From NCBI RefSeq assembly GCF_005503145.1, contig NZ_SCNV01000007.1:124001-188000 (forward strand): 64,000 bases of DNA. Direction: 5' to 3'. The notes under the pieces were generated by a model, which saw nothing but the letters and a program-made list of their open reading frames with translations, was not told the origin of the DNA and made no database searches. Each line of letters opens with the position of its first letter. Positions within the stretch are counted from its first letter, which is position 1. A program made the translations under genes and the position numbers. Source of the stretch: Burkholderia sp. 4M9327F10. GTDB taxonomy: Bacteria; Pseudomonadota; Gammaproteobacteria; Burkholderiales; Burkholderiaceae. Positions 1 to 8,438 of the stretch are shown here, piece by piece.

Positions 1-2
1 CC

Positions 3-128
3 GAGGAGCAGGCCGAGCGCTTGCGCGAACTGGGTTGCGACGAAGTCCAGGGGTTCTGGTTCGCGCGTCCGTTGAATCTGGCGGCGTTGCGTAACCTGCT
101 GGCGCCGCTGGGGCACGAGCAGGCCTGA
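3..128 (+). CDS. C-terminal end of an EAL-domain (c-di-GMP phosphodiesterase type) protein, partial
   Basis: Only the last 41 codons are inside the window; the gene begins to the left. The readable tail contains LGCDEVQGFWFARPL, which matches the end of EAL domains, where the last barrel strand usually reads LGCD-x-x-QG-x-x-x-x-RP. EAL domains hydrolyse cyclic di-GMP to pGpG, but the catalytic EAL motif and metal ligands lie outside the window, so activity cannot be judged. Whether GGDEF or PAS domains precede it is also unseen. Confidence 0.75.
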   Translation, partial: EEQAERLRELGCDEVQGFWFARPLNLAALRNLLAPLGHEQA

Positions 129-891
129 CGCGCTGCGCGCCTGTCTGTTTCTTGCAACCTTTCACCCGTAGGTCCTGGAATTTTCTCCGATTGACCCCCG
201 CGCTTGCGCCAGAGTGGCGCGTAATCTATATTACGATGCGCTTTGTCGTAAAATTACGATTCGTATACGTCTGAGCACGCCCCGGCGGCGTGTGTTAGCG
301 AAGATTACCGGTCGAACTGGTTGGATGTTGCCGGTTTAAGGGTGGATTTGGGCAAATACTCGCGTTAGTGAGTAGGTTGTCGATGCTTCAGACATCGCGG
401 ATGCCGCTTCGGATATTTTTCGTGCTATGGTATGAAAGTTTTTCGAGCGTGCCCGGGCATCGCAACTATGACCGTAGGAAACGTACTAATTTTGTAAGAA
501 AGCTTAAGTAAACCGTATGGTGTCCCGGTAGGTCGATCAGGAGCTAATCCGTTTTATACTCCCGAACTGGCCCGTCAAAAGAAACAGAGCGTGAAGTTTG
601 CGATGCCCTGTGAAGCATGGGAAATCGGCAAGGATGCAGGCGAAACGCCGCATCTGGTAAGACCTTCCGCTTGTCGGGAGGGCCGGATTATCGTTCCAGG
701 TGCCTCGTTCGCAAGCACGCCATATGACGGAACTGCTGGCGGTGGCTGCCGGGCTTGCGCCCGTTGGTGACACCACCGGCATCAGACTGCAGTAGACCCA
801 AGAGACATCCCCATCCGCGCCGTGGGCCAGAGATTGGAAATCAAGCGGCGGCGGTTCCCATGTTGCATTGAATTCTTGTCGCTTATCCTGC
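129..891. other. 763-bp intergenic region with no convincing gene
   Basis: Between the EAL gene end and bamA I find no ORF with a recognisable product. Bases 200-560 are clearly more AT-rich than the rest of the window, as expected for promoter DNA. A repeated ATTACGAT element (around 231 and 253) sits near a GTAAT-ctat-ATTAC inverted repeat (221-234). A minus-strand ORF at 537-893 has no family signature and is probably noise. A small RNA or an untranslated leader for bamA is possible but not supported by any specific structure. Confidence 0.4.
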
Positions 892-3207
892 ATGAAGGTT
901 CAAACACTAACGGCCCGCTGCTCCAGGGCGCTGACATTTATCGGCCTGAGCGCTACAGCAGTCTCGGCCTTTGCCACCACCCCGTTCGTGGTGCGCGACA
1001 TCCGCCTCGAAGGCCTGCAACGCGTCGAACCCAATACCGTTTTCGCGTATCTGCCCATCAAGCAGGGCGACACCTTCACCGACGACAAGGCTTCTGATGC
1101 CATCCGTGCGCTCTACGCCACGGGCTTCTTCAACGACGTCAAGATTTCGACCGAAGGCGATGTCGTCGTGGTGCAGGTGCAGGAGCGCCCGGCAATCGGC
1201 ACGATCGATTTCGCGGGGCTCCACGAATTCGACAAGGACAACCTGACCAAGGCGCTGAATTCGGTCGGGCTGTCGCTGGGCCGCTACTACGACAAGTCGC
1301 TGGTCGACCGCGCCCAGCAGGAACTCAAGCGCCAGTACCTGACGCACGGCTACTATGCCGCCGAAGTCACCACCACGGTTACGCCGATCGACCGCGATCG
1401 CGTCGGCCTGCTGTTCTCGGTGATCGAAGGTCCGAGCGCGAAGATCCGCCAGGTCAACTTCATCGGTAACAAGGTGTTCAGCGACAGCACGCTGCGTGAC
1501 GAAATGCAGCAGTCCACGCCGAACTGGTTCTCGTGGTACACGAAGAACGACCTGTACTCGAAAGACAAGCTGACCACCGACCTCGAGAACATCCGCGCGT
1601 ACTATCTCGACCGCGGCTACCTCGAGTTCAACATCGATTCGACCCAGGTCTCGCTGTCGCCGGACAAGAAGGACATGTATCTGACGCTCACCCTGCACGA
1701 GGGCGAGCCGTACACGATTTCCGGCGTCCATTTGTCCGGCAATCTGCTGGACCGCGAGGCCGAGCTCTCGAAGCTCATCAAGATCAAGGCGGGCGACCGT
1801 TTCTCGGCTGCCAAGCTGAAGGCCGCCACTAAGGCGGTGGTCGACAAGCTCGGCGAATACGGCTACGCGTTCGCCACGGTGAACGCCCAGCCGCAGATCG
1901 ACCAGCAGCACCATACGGTCGACCTGACATTGCAGGTGGACCCGAGCCGCCGCGTTTACGTGCGCCGCATCAACATCGTCGGCAACACCCGCACGCGTGA
2001 CGAAGTGGTACGCCGGGAAATGCGCCAGCTCGAAAGCTCGTGGTTCGACTCCAGCCGTCTGGCGCTGTCGAAGGACCGTATCAACCGTCTCGGCTACTTC
2101 ACCGACGTCGACGTGACAACGGTGCCGGTCGAAGGCACCGCCGACCAGGTGGACGTGGATGTCAAGGTCACGGAAAAGCCGACTGGCTCAGTCACGCTCG
2201 GTCTCGGTTACGGCTCCGGCGAAGGCCCGATCATTTCGGCGGGCGTGTCGCAGGACAACGTGTTTGGTTCGGGCACGAGCCTCGCGGTGAACGTGAATAC
2301 GGCCACCACGTTCCGGACGCTGACGGTCACCCAGGTGGACCCGTATTTCACGGTGGACGGCATCAAGCGCATTACCGACGTCTACTACCGCACCAGCGAG
2401 CCGCTGTACTACTCGAACAATACCGACACGAGCTTCCGGATCATCACGGCGGGCGCGGACATGAAGTTCGGTATTCCGTTCTCCGAATCGGACATGGTCT
2501 ACTTCGGTCTCGGCTTCGAGCAGAACCGGCTCGACGTGGACTCGACCACGCCGCAAAGCTATATCGACTACGTGAACGACTTCGGCCGCGTGTCGAACAA
2601 CGTTCCGCTGACGGTAGGCTGGTCGCGCGATAACCGCGACAGCGCGTTGGTACCGAGCCGCGGTTACTTCACGCAAGCGAACGCCGAATGGGGTTCGCCG
2701 ATCGGCAGTACGCCTTACTATAAGGCGGACCTGCAGGCGCAGTATTACTACTCGTTCGCGCGCGGCTTCGTGCTGGGCCTGAACTTCCAGGGCGGTTACG
2801 GTAACGGCCTCGACGGCAAGCCGTACCCGATTTTCAAGAACTACTACGCCGGCGGTATCGGTTCGGTGCGCGGCTATGAGCCGAGCTCGCTGGGTCCGCG
2901 TGACGCAACTACGGGCGACCCGATCGGCGGCTCGAAGATGCTGGTGGGCAACATCGAACTGACGTTCCCGCTGCCGGGCACGGGCTACGACCGCACGCTG
3001 CGTGTCTTCACGTTCTTCGACGGCGGTAACGTCTGGGGTGATGAAGGCAACAGTATTGGCGCGAACGGTCTGCGTTATGCGTACGGTGCAGGTCTCGCGT
3101 GGATCTCGCCGATCGGGCCGCTCAAGCTGAGCTTGGGCTTCCCGCTCGTCAAGCACTCGGGTGACCAGTATCAGAAGTTCCAGTTCCAGATCGGGACGGC
3201 GTTCTAA
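892..3207 (+). CDS. bamA: BamA-family outer membrane protein assembly factor (probably a second copy)
   Basis: BamA inserts beta-barrel proteins into the outer membrane. From ATG 892 the protein has 771 residues, the usual BamA length, with a signal peptide ending SAFA, then five POTRA repeats (about residues 25-425) and a 16-strand barrel. The barrel carries the conserved GSVRGYE lid motif and ends in FQFQIGTAF with the terminal Phe used as a BAM signal. An upstream in-frame TTG at 868 would add eight residues ahead of the signal peptide and is less likely; neither start has a clear Shine-Dalgarno. The usual partners (rseP, skp, lpxD, fabZ) are absent here, so this is probably a paralogue of the main bamA. 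A terminator follows directly, so it is monocistronic. Confidence 0.9.
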   Translation: MKVQTLTARCSRALTFIGLSATAVSAFATTPFVVRDIRLEGLQRVEPNTVFAYLPIKQGDTFTDDKASDAIRALYATGFFNDVKISTEGDVVVVQVQERPAIGTIDFAGLHEFDKDNLTKALNSVGLSLGRYYDKSLVDRAQQELKRQYLTHGYYAAEVTTTVTPIDRDRVGLLFSVIEGPSAKIRQVNFIGNKVFSDSTLRDEMQQSTPNWFSWYTKNDLYSKDKLTTDLENIRAYYLDRGYLEFNIDSTQVSLSPDKKDMYLTLTLHEGEPYTISGVHLSGNLLDREAELSKLIKIKAGDRFSAAKLKAATKAVVDKLGEYGYAFATVNAQPQIDQQHHTVDLTLQVDPSRRVYVRRINIVGNTRTRDEVVRREMRQLESSWFDSSRLALSKDRINRLGYFTDVDVTTVPVEGTADQVDVDVKVTEKPTGSVTLGLGYGSGEGPIISAGVSQDNVFGSGTSLAVNVNTATTFRTLTVTQVDPYFTVDGIKRITDVYYRTSEPLYYSNNTDTSFRIITAGADMKFGIPFSESDMVYFGLGFEQNRLDVDSTTPQSYIDYVNDFGRVSNNVPLTVGWSRDNRDSALVPSRGYFTQANAEWGSPIGSTPYYKADLQAQYYYSFARGFVLGLNFQGGYGNGLDGKPYPIFKNYYAGGIGSVRGYEPSSLGPRDATTGDPIGGSKMLVGNIELTFPLPGTGYDRTLRVFTFFDGGNVWGDEGNSIGANGLRYAYGAGLAWISPIGPLKLSLGFPLVKHSGDQYQKFQFQIGTAF

Positions 3208-3241
3208 GTCTCGGCGAGCGCGTTGTACGTACCGTCGTCAT

Positions 3242-3272
3242 GAGGGCAGCCTGGTGCTGCCCTCAGTCTTTT
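3242..3272 (+). terminator. Rho-independent terminator after bamA
   Basis: A perfect 9-bp stem GAGGGCAGC/GCTGCCCTC with a 5-nt loop is followed by AGTCTTTT, 34 bases after the bamA stop codon. Confidence 0.85.
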
Positions 3273-3315
3273 CCGGCGCCGCTTTCCCTGTTTTTGCTCG
3301 TGCGCTGCGGCAGAC

Positions 3316-3660
3316 TCAGGTGGACGGGCCCATCATCAGAATGGCAATCACTTCGCCAGCCGTTGCGATTGCCACCGCGGACTCCACCGGATTGGTGTTG
3401 AGGAACGTCCACAGGTCGATGTCGTCACGGAATTGACTCCATGTGCCAAAAAAGCCCAGCGACAGAATCAGTCCGAACAGCAGGCTGAAGCCGAGCGTCA
3501 ATGACATCCATTTGTCATGGCTAAGGAGATTGGCGGCGAACGAAAAGGCGGCGAGACAGACGACCTGGGCGGCCAGAACGAGGAGCATGCCGGGATGGTA
3601 CTGAATGCCTTTGTAGGTGAACGAGCGCGACAGGCGCGAGCGTTCATATCGGTTACCCAT
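3316..3660 (-). CDS. small hypothetical inner-membrane protein
   Basis: A 114-residue protein of unknown function. Hydrophobic segments at about residues 24-45 and 54-72, plus a weaker one near the C-terminus (about 93-112), indicate two or three membrane helices. The N-terminus is basic (RYERSRLSRS) and a short polar loop (GTWSQFRDDIDLW) lies between helices 2 and 3. The start is supported by an AAGGAAAG Shine-Dalgarno a few bases upstream. It runs convergently with bamA and shares no operon with it. I recognise no family. Confidence 0.6.
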   Translation of the reverse strand: MGNRYERSRLSRSFTYKGIQYHPGMLLVLAAQVVCLAAFSFAANLLSHDKWMSLTLGFSLLFGLILSLGFFGTWSQFRDDIDLWTFLNTNPVESAVAIATAGEVIAILMMGPST

Positions 3661-3832
3661 GGTCTTTCCTTGCGAGTTGCCGTCCCGGCAGACGTGCGGT
3701 GATGCTGTTTACGGTACGCCCAAATTCAATGAAGTCAAGGCGCTCCAGCTAAGGGTAAGCGAGTGAGGATACCTACTGATTCGCCAGCGATTCGCCAGCA
3801 GATTCGCCGGCGATTTCCGCACCCCGGTTCAC

Positions 3833-5635
3833 TTACGGCCCGGCGCAGACAAAGCTGCTTGCCCGATTGACATTACCCTTGCCGAGGTAGCGCGGAAACA
3901 TGGGATACCTGCACAAGGGACGCGTGCGTCCGTTGGTCGGAGCGGCGATATCCGTGGCGGTCAGCGTCTGCGGCGAGACGCCGTGCGTGACCCAGTTGTC
4001 GAGCGCACCAAGCAGATCCAGCGACGGAATGAACACACCATTGCCGTGCTGGTAGCCGGGCACCATATAGAGGCGCATGAACGAATCGACTTTCTCGCTG
4101 CCGAAACGCGCGATCAGCGCGTTGTAGTACGCGATGGTCTGATTCGGGCTGATGACCTCGTCCGCGAGTCCCTGCAGCGTAATCAGTTTGCCGCCCCGCG
4201 CGATGTAACGTGACAGATCTGTGTCCATGGAGCCGATCGTCTCCGACAGGGCAAACAGTTGCTGGCGGTAGCGGCCCGGATGTGCCGGGTCGAAGTTCAG
4301 CGAGTTGAAATTCGCATTTTGAGTGACGAAATAGCGGATGTAACTGTCGCCTTGGGTAAACAGGTAGCCGTTGGCAAGGAAGCCCGGCAGCGCCTGCCGC
4401 GCCGGCTCGTGTCCGAGGCCGAGCATGCCGGTCAGGCGCGTGCCCTGGAACACGTTGTAGCCGGCATAGCGCTGCGAGTTCCAGGCAAGCGGATACGGCA
4501 GCGCGAGACCGTCGCGCAGCACACGTAGTGTCGCAATCTGCGGCTCGGTGAGGCAGGCGGCGCTGCTGCCGGAGGCGGCGGCATCTGCGCTGCCTGTAGC
4601 GCCGGCGCTCGCGCAGCGCAGCGAATCGATGATTTCCTGCTCATGTTTGCGGCATTCTTCCACGTTGCTGACAATGCCGTCGGCGGCGCCGTCCAGTTTG
4701 TCGCAGACTTCAAGGGTGCGCTGGTAAACCCGCTCGAGCAGTGCCGGTGGCAGATAGCCACCCGCCACGCCGTATTCGGCCCGTCCAAGCGCGACGCCAA
4801 GCAGGCGCACACCGGAAAAATTGAGCGCCGGCGAATTGGCGATCACACCGTCGTAGTCATCCGGATAGCGCTGCATCACCGTGTAGCCTTCGCGGCCACC
4901 GGTCGATCCGCCGCCGAAATACATCCGCTCGGGAGTCCGGCCGTACACGCGTCCTATCAGCGCGAGCACCACATCGTGGGTTTTCTTCAGATGCGCGAAG
5001 CCGAAATTGATGACCGCTTCGTTGACCAGTCCGAAGTCGGCCAGTGCGGAATTGCCGGTGTGACCGGAGTCGTCGCCGAACGTCGCGTAGCCGACGGCGA
5101 GCGGCGCATGATCCGGCGAAAACGGCGTCACGCCGGTGCCGCTCACCACCACGCCGTCGTATCCGCCGCCGCCGATCTGCAGCGCGCGGCCGTTCCAGTG
5201 CAGCGGCAGGTTCAGGTCGAAGTGGATATCGGGCGTGCCCGGCTGGAGCGCGTGGATGCTGCCGGTGACCCGGCAGTATTCGCCGCTCTGGTTGCCGGTG
5301 GCCGTGGCGGGCACCATCGCCGCGCTGTCGATCTGCGCGCCGCGGGTTGGCAGCGCGATCAGTTGTGCGGGAATCGTGGTACCGGCGAGCGCACCGCATT
5401 GCGCGGCGAACGCGGCGTGTTTCGAGAGTGCGGCCGCAGCGAGCGGCGCGAGCAGCAGCGTCGCGCCCAGCAGCGCATGAACCGCACGCCGCGCGCTCGT
5501 GCGTGCGCGTGTACGGCGCCGTTCGCGACGCTCGCTCGGCGCTGCGCGAGTCACGCCATGCTGCCGGTTCTGAGCAACCGGTCGATCGAAGGAGAAAGGG
5601 CGGAGAGTGGGATCATGCAACGATTGAAAGCCCAA
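3833..5635 (-). CDS. tannase / feruloyl esterase family protein, probably exported
   Basis: An alpha/beta hydrolase expected to cleave esters of phenolic acids outside the cytoplasm. A positively charged N-terminal stretch followed by a hydrophobic segment (LLGATLLLAPLAAAAL) looks like a signal sequence. The nucleophile motif is GGGSTGGREG, the acid lies in GLADEVISP and the histidine in VPGYQHGNG, giving a Ser-Asp-His triad. CDKLDGAADGIVSNVEEC matches the family's calcium-binding lid region. The Cys next to Ser and the Cys next to His that normally form the CS-D-HC disulfide are both missing. The start is uncertain: the frame opens with TTG at 5635, while a GTG at 5554 would put the signal sequence nearer the N-terminus; neither has a clear ribosome site. 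Confidence 0.75.
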   Translation of the reverse strand: MGFQSLHDPTLRPFSFDRPVAQNRQHGVTRAAPSERRERRRTRARTSARRAVHALLGATLLLAPLAAAALSKHAAFAAQCGALAGTTIPAQLIALPTRGAQIDSAAMVPATATGNQSGEYCRVTGSIHALQPGTPDIHFDLNLPLHWNGRALQIGGGGYDGVVVSGTGVTPFSPDHAPLAVGYATFGDDSGHTGNSALADFGLVNEAVINFGFAHLKKTHDVVLALIGRVYGRTPERMYFGGGSTGGREGYTVMQRYPDDYDGVIANSPALNFSGVRLLGVALGRAEYGVAGGYLPPALLERVYQRTLEVCDKLDGAADGIVSNVEECRKHEQEIIDSLRCASAGATGSADAAASGSSAACLTEPQIATLRVLRDGLALPYPLAWNSQRYAGYNVFQGTRLTGMLGLGHEPARQALPGFLANGYLFTQGDSYIRYFVTQNANFNSLNFDPAHPGRYRQQLFALSETIGSMDTDLSRYIARGGKLITLQGLADEVISPNQTIAYYNALIARFGSEKVDSFMRLYMVPGYQHGNGVFIPSLDLLGALDNWVTHGVSPQTLTATDIAAPTNGRTRPLCRYPMFPRYLGKGNVNRASSFVCAGP

Positions 5636-5796
5636 TCGCCTGCGTCGTCAATCCCGGCGAACTCCGCCAGCGGCTGTACGGCCCGCAGAAATCACTTTGC
5701 TGCCGGGCGGCTGGCGACTAATCTTTTTGCTACCTGGGCGAATCGACGCCCAGACGTTGCTGACCCACATAGGGTTTCTCGTTAAGGGGAGCGTTC

Positions 5797-7155
5797 ATGG
5801 AGATTGAAACCCGTACTCTGGCGCGCGTGACGGCGCGGCTTGTGCCGTTTCTGGTCGTCTGCTATTTCGTGGCTTATCTGGACCGCGTCAACGTCGGGTT
5901 CGCCGCGCTGCAAATGAACAAGGACCTGGGTTTGTCGGCGAGCGCGTTCGGCTTCGGCGCAGGGATATTCTTCATCGCTTACTTTTTTTTCGAGGTCCCC
6001 TCCAACCTGCTGCTGGAGAAGTTCGGCGCGCGGCGCTGGATTGCTCGCATCATGTTCACGTGGGGCCTGCTCGCCGGTGCGATGGCGTTCATTCCCGATA
6101 TTGCGCGCTACACGGGCATGTCGGCCGCCCACGTGTTCTATACGCTGCGAGTGCTGCTGGGCGTTGCCGAGGCCGGGTTTTTCCCAGGCATCATCTTTCT
6201 GCTGACGCTCTGGTTCCCCGCCATGTATCGCGCTCGCGTGGTCGGCTATTTCATGGCGGCGATTCCGCTTTCTACCGTGATCGGCGCGCCGGTCTCCGGC
6301 GCCTTGCTCGGCCTGAATGGTCTTGGCGGCATGAGGGGGTGGCAATGGGTGTATCTGCTCGAGGCGGCGCCTGCGGTGCTGTTGTCGTTCGTGGTGTTGT
6401 TCTACCTGACCGACAAACCTGCCGACGCGAGCTGGCTGAAGACCGACGAGCGCGAGTGGCTGGTCAGCCGGCTCGCTCAGGAGCGCGCCAAACGCGAGGC
6501 GGTGCGCGTGTTCAGTGTGCGCGAGGCGCTGTTCAATCCGCGCGTGCTGGCGATTGCGCTGATCTATTTCGGTGCAAATGCAACCAATTACGGCCTGAGT
6601 TTCTTTTTGCCGCAGATCGTCAAGGCGTTCGGGCTGAGCAATCTGCAGACCGGCTTTGTCACCTCCTTGCCTTACGTGGTCGGTGTGATCAGCATGGTGC
6701 TGTGGGGCCGGCACTCGGACCGCAAGCTCGAACGCAAGTGGCACGTGGCGATCGCGCTGCTGGTGGCCGCGGGCGGCATTGGTGCGGCAGCGGGACTGGA
6801 TAACCCGGTGTTGAAGATGGCCGCGCTTTCGCTGGCGGGCTTCGGCATTTTCGGTTGCCTGCCGGTGATCTGGACCTTGCCGGCGGCTTTCCTGTCCGGT
6901 GCGGCGGCGGCGTGCGGCATTGCCGCGGTGAATTCGCTCGGCAACCTGGCGGGCTTTTTCGGTCCTTATGCGATGGGCTGGATCAAGGATAGTACCGGCG
7001 GCTTCGGCGCGGGACTGCTGTGTCTTGCGGGAGCCGGGTTGGTGGGCGTTGCGGCGGTGTTGCTGCTGCATCATGACACGGCGCTGGAAGATGCTCCTGG
7101 GTCCGCCAGGGAGGGGCCGGCGGGGACGGCCGGAGAGGCGCCGCACCACGTTTAG
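5797..7155 (+). CDS. MFS transporter of the anion:cation symporter (ACS) family
   Basis: A 452-residue inner-membrane permease with about 12 predicted helices. YLDRVNVGFAALQMNKDLGLS near the start is the hallmark of the ACS branch (tartrate, phthalate, glucarate and 4-hydroxyphenylacetate carriers), which imports organic anions with protons. The signature loop GVAEAGFFPGIIFLLTLWFP is also present. A strong Shine-Dalgarno (AAGGGGAG) precedes the ATG. It is divergent from the tannase-family gene with 161 bp between them, so the two may share control and the permease may take up the aromatic acid released by the esterase; this is inference. The exact substrate cannot be read from sequence. Confidence 0.85.
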   Translation: MEIETRTLARVTARLVPFLVVCYFVAYLDRVNVGFAALQMNKDLGLSASAFGFGAGIFFIAYFFFEVPSNLLLEKFGARRWIARIMFTWGLLAGAMAFIPDIARYTGMSAAHVFYTLRVLLGVAEAGFFPGIIFLLTLWFPAMYRARVVGYFMAAIPLSTVIGAPVSGALLGLNGLGGMRGWQWVYLLEAAPAVLLSFVVLFYLTDKPADASWLKTDEREWLVSRLAQERAKREAVRVFSVREALFNPRVLAIALIYFGANATNYGLSFFLPQIVKAFGLSNLQTGFVTSLPYVVGVISMVLWGRHSDRKLERKWHVAIALLVAAGGIGAAAGLDNPVLKMAALSLAGFGIFGCLPVIWTLPAAFLSGAAAACGIAAVNSLGNLAGFFGPYAMGWIKDSTGGFGAGLLCLAGAGLVGVAAVLLLHHDTALEDAPGSAREGPAGTAGEAPHHV

Positions 7156-7202
7156 CGAGGGGCTTGCCAACGGGGCGGCTCAGGTCGCTGCGGCCGCTCG
7201 CT

Positions 7203-7712
7203 TCAATTCGCGTTCTCTTTCTCGCTGGCGGTGCGCCGAAAAGTCAGGAACGTGTATGCGGGCTCGCCACTGACGGGAACCCGCTCGATGCACTCGAAGC
7301 CGGGCGGCAAGATCGGAAACACGGCGTCGCCTGCGGGTTCCAGATCGATCTCGGTCAGATAGAGCGTGTCGGCATACGGCAGGAACAGGCGGTAGATCTG
7401 CTCGCCGCCCGCGATAAAAATCTCTTCACGTGCATCGTTGCCAAGGGTCTGGATGGCTTCCTCCAGCGTGCGGCATGTCACCACCCGCGCGGCGTCGATC
7501 GTGCGTGAGCCGATCACCAGCACATCGCGCTCAGGCAGGGGCCGGCCGATCGACTCATAGGTGCGCCGGCCCATCACCACCAGTTGCCCCAGCGTCAACT
7601 CACGGAAGCGCCGCTGCTCGCCGGGCGCTTTCCATGGGATGTCGTTGGCCGCGCCGATCGCCCGGTTTCTTGCCATCGCCGCCACTATTGAAATACGCTT
7701 GCCGTTTAGCAT
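7203..7712 (-). CDS. dihydrofolate reductase, DfrA-like
   Basis: Reduces dihydrofolate to tetrahydrofolate with NADPH. The 169-residue protein shows ANDIPWKAPGEQRRF, MGRRTYESIGRPLP and IAGGEQIY, placing it firmly in the DHFR family. The active-site acid is Glu within PGEQ, and the DIPW-x-x-x-GEQ pattern is that of integron-borne trimethoprim-resistant DfrA1-type enzymes rather than of ordinary chromosomal FolA (LPW-x-LP-x-DL). No thyA is next to it, unlike many housekeeping folA genes. The start ATG 7712 gives the standard length; the frame continues upstream to 7889 without family similarity. It may be a second DHFR in this genome. Confidence 0.85.
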   Translation of the reverse strand: MLNGKRISIVAAMARNRAIGAANDIPWKAPGEQRRFRELTLGQLVVMGRRTYESIGRPLPERDVLVIGSRTIDAARVVTCRTLEEAIQTLGNDAREEIFIAGGEQIYRLFLPYADTLYLTEIDLEPAGDAVFPILPPGFECIERVPVSGEPAYTFLTFRRTASEKENAN

Positions 7713-7782
7713 GGTGCCGTCTCGCTGACTGAGGTAGGGGGTCATTTTAATGATCGCGCCGCTGACTGGGCACTGAGGCACG

Positions 7783-7920
7783 ATGCTTACCGGTGTCTGG
7801 ACGGTGTGCGATCCGGAGAATACCGGCTCGCGGCGGGTACTCGAAAAACTTTGCCTGCAGTGCGAAGGCATCCTGAAACGGCACAACATGGGAGACTGGC
7901 AATATGGCGATTCGCATCGT
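7783..7920 (+). pseudogene. remnant of a GNAT N-acetyltransferase C-terminus
   Basis: Translation from 7783 reads VWTVCDPENTGSRRVLEKL followed by CEGILKRHNMGDW. This matches the acetyl-CoA-binding end of RimJ/RimL-type GNATs (CDPEN-x-x-S-x-x-VLEK-x-G-x-x-x-EG-x-L-x-x). The N-terminal two thirds are missing and the frame runs into the unrelated DUF488 gene, so this is a truncated relic. It shows that a deletion or rearrangement joined the regions left and right of it. Confidence 0.6.
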
Positions 7921-8290
7921 GCAACTTGGCACGCAGCGGGCGGACGACGAGGGGCTGCGCATCGGCACGGTGCGGCGGCCGCCGCGCGGCGTGCCGAAAG
8001 CGGAATTCGGCACGCGCAACTACTACGATGTCTGGCTGCCCAACCTGTCGCCGAGCCTGCCTTTGATGGCGCAGGCCAAAGCGGCGGCTAGCCAGGCCGA
8101 CTGGGACAAGTTCGCACGCGGCTTTCGTGCCGAGATGAACGATAGCGACACCAGCAAAGTGCTGGACCTGCTCGCGGCAATGTCGAAGACCACGAACTTT
8201 TCGGTCGGCTGCTATTGCGACGACGAGAGCCGTTGCCATCGCAGCATTCTGCGCCAGCTCCTTGGCGAGCGTGGCGCGCTGATCAAGTGA
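7904..8290 (+). CDS. DUF488 family protein
   Basis: A 128-residue cytoplasmic protein of unknown biochemical function. The diagnostic C-terminal motif CYCDDESRCHRSIL is present (DUF488 proteins typically end in CxC-x(5)-CHR), and the central NYYDVWLPNLSPS segment fits the YeaO-like branch. The Cys/His cluster suggests metal binding or nucleic-acid-linked chemistry, but this is not established. A weak GGAG lies 9 bases ahead of the ATG. Its first codons overlap the tail of the GNAT remnant. Confidence 0.7.
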   Translation: MAIRIVQLGTQRADDEGLRIGTVRRPPRGVPKAEFGTRNYYDVWLPNLSPSLPLMAQAKAAASQADWDKFARGFRAEMNDSDTSKVLDLLAAMSKTTNFSVGCYCDDESRCHRSILRQLLGERGALIK

Positions 8291-8305
8291 GGCGGCGCAT
8301 CTGAG

Positions 8306-8345
8306 TATCCAGGCATCCAGGCATCCAGGCATCCACGCATCTGAG
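8306..8345. repeat. 8-bp tandem repeat (CATCCAGG)
   Basis: Four units (one starting TATCCAGG, then CATCCAGG twice and CATCCACG) followed by a degenerate fifth (CATCTGAG), just after the DUF488 stop codon. A simple-sequence tract prone to slippage; it lies outside coding sequence. Confidence 0.7.
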
Positions 8346-8438
8346 CGGTTGAGGGCCTGCCGTGTGGGCCAAACGTGCGTGTTATGCTTGATCGCGCACC
8401 TATGTGCCATCCGCGCGTCCAGCCCGCATTCTCTTCAT

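Noticed and set aside
537..893. 118-residue minus-strand ORF upstream of bamA
   Set aside because: No recognisable motif, unnatural composition, overlaps the bamA start region and has no ribosome site.
3779..3815. ATTCGCCAGCG-like short repeats ahead of the small membrane protein region
   Set aside because: Three degenerate copies only, next to a convergent gene end; too short to interpret.
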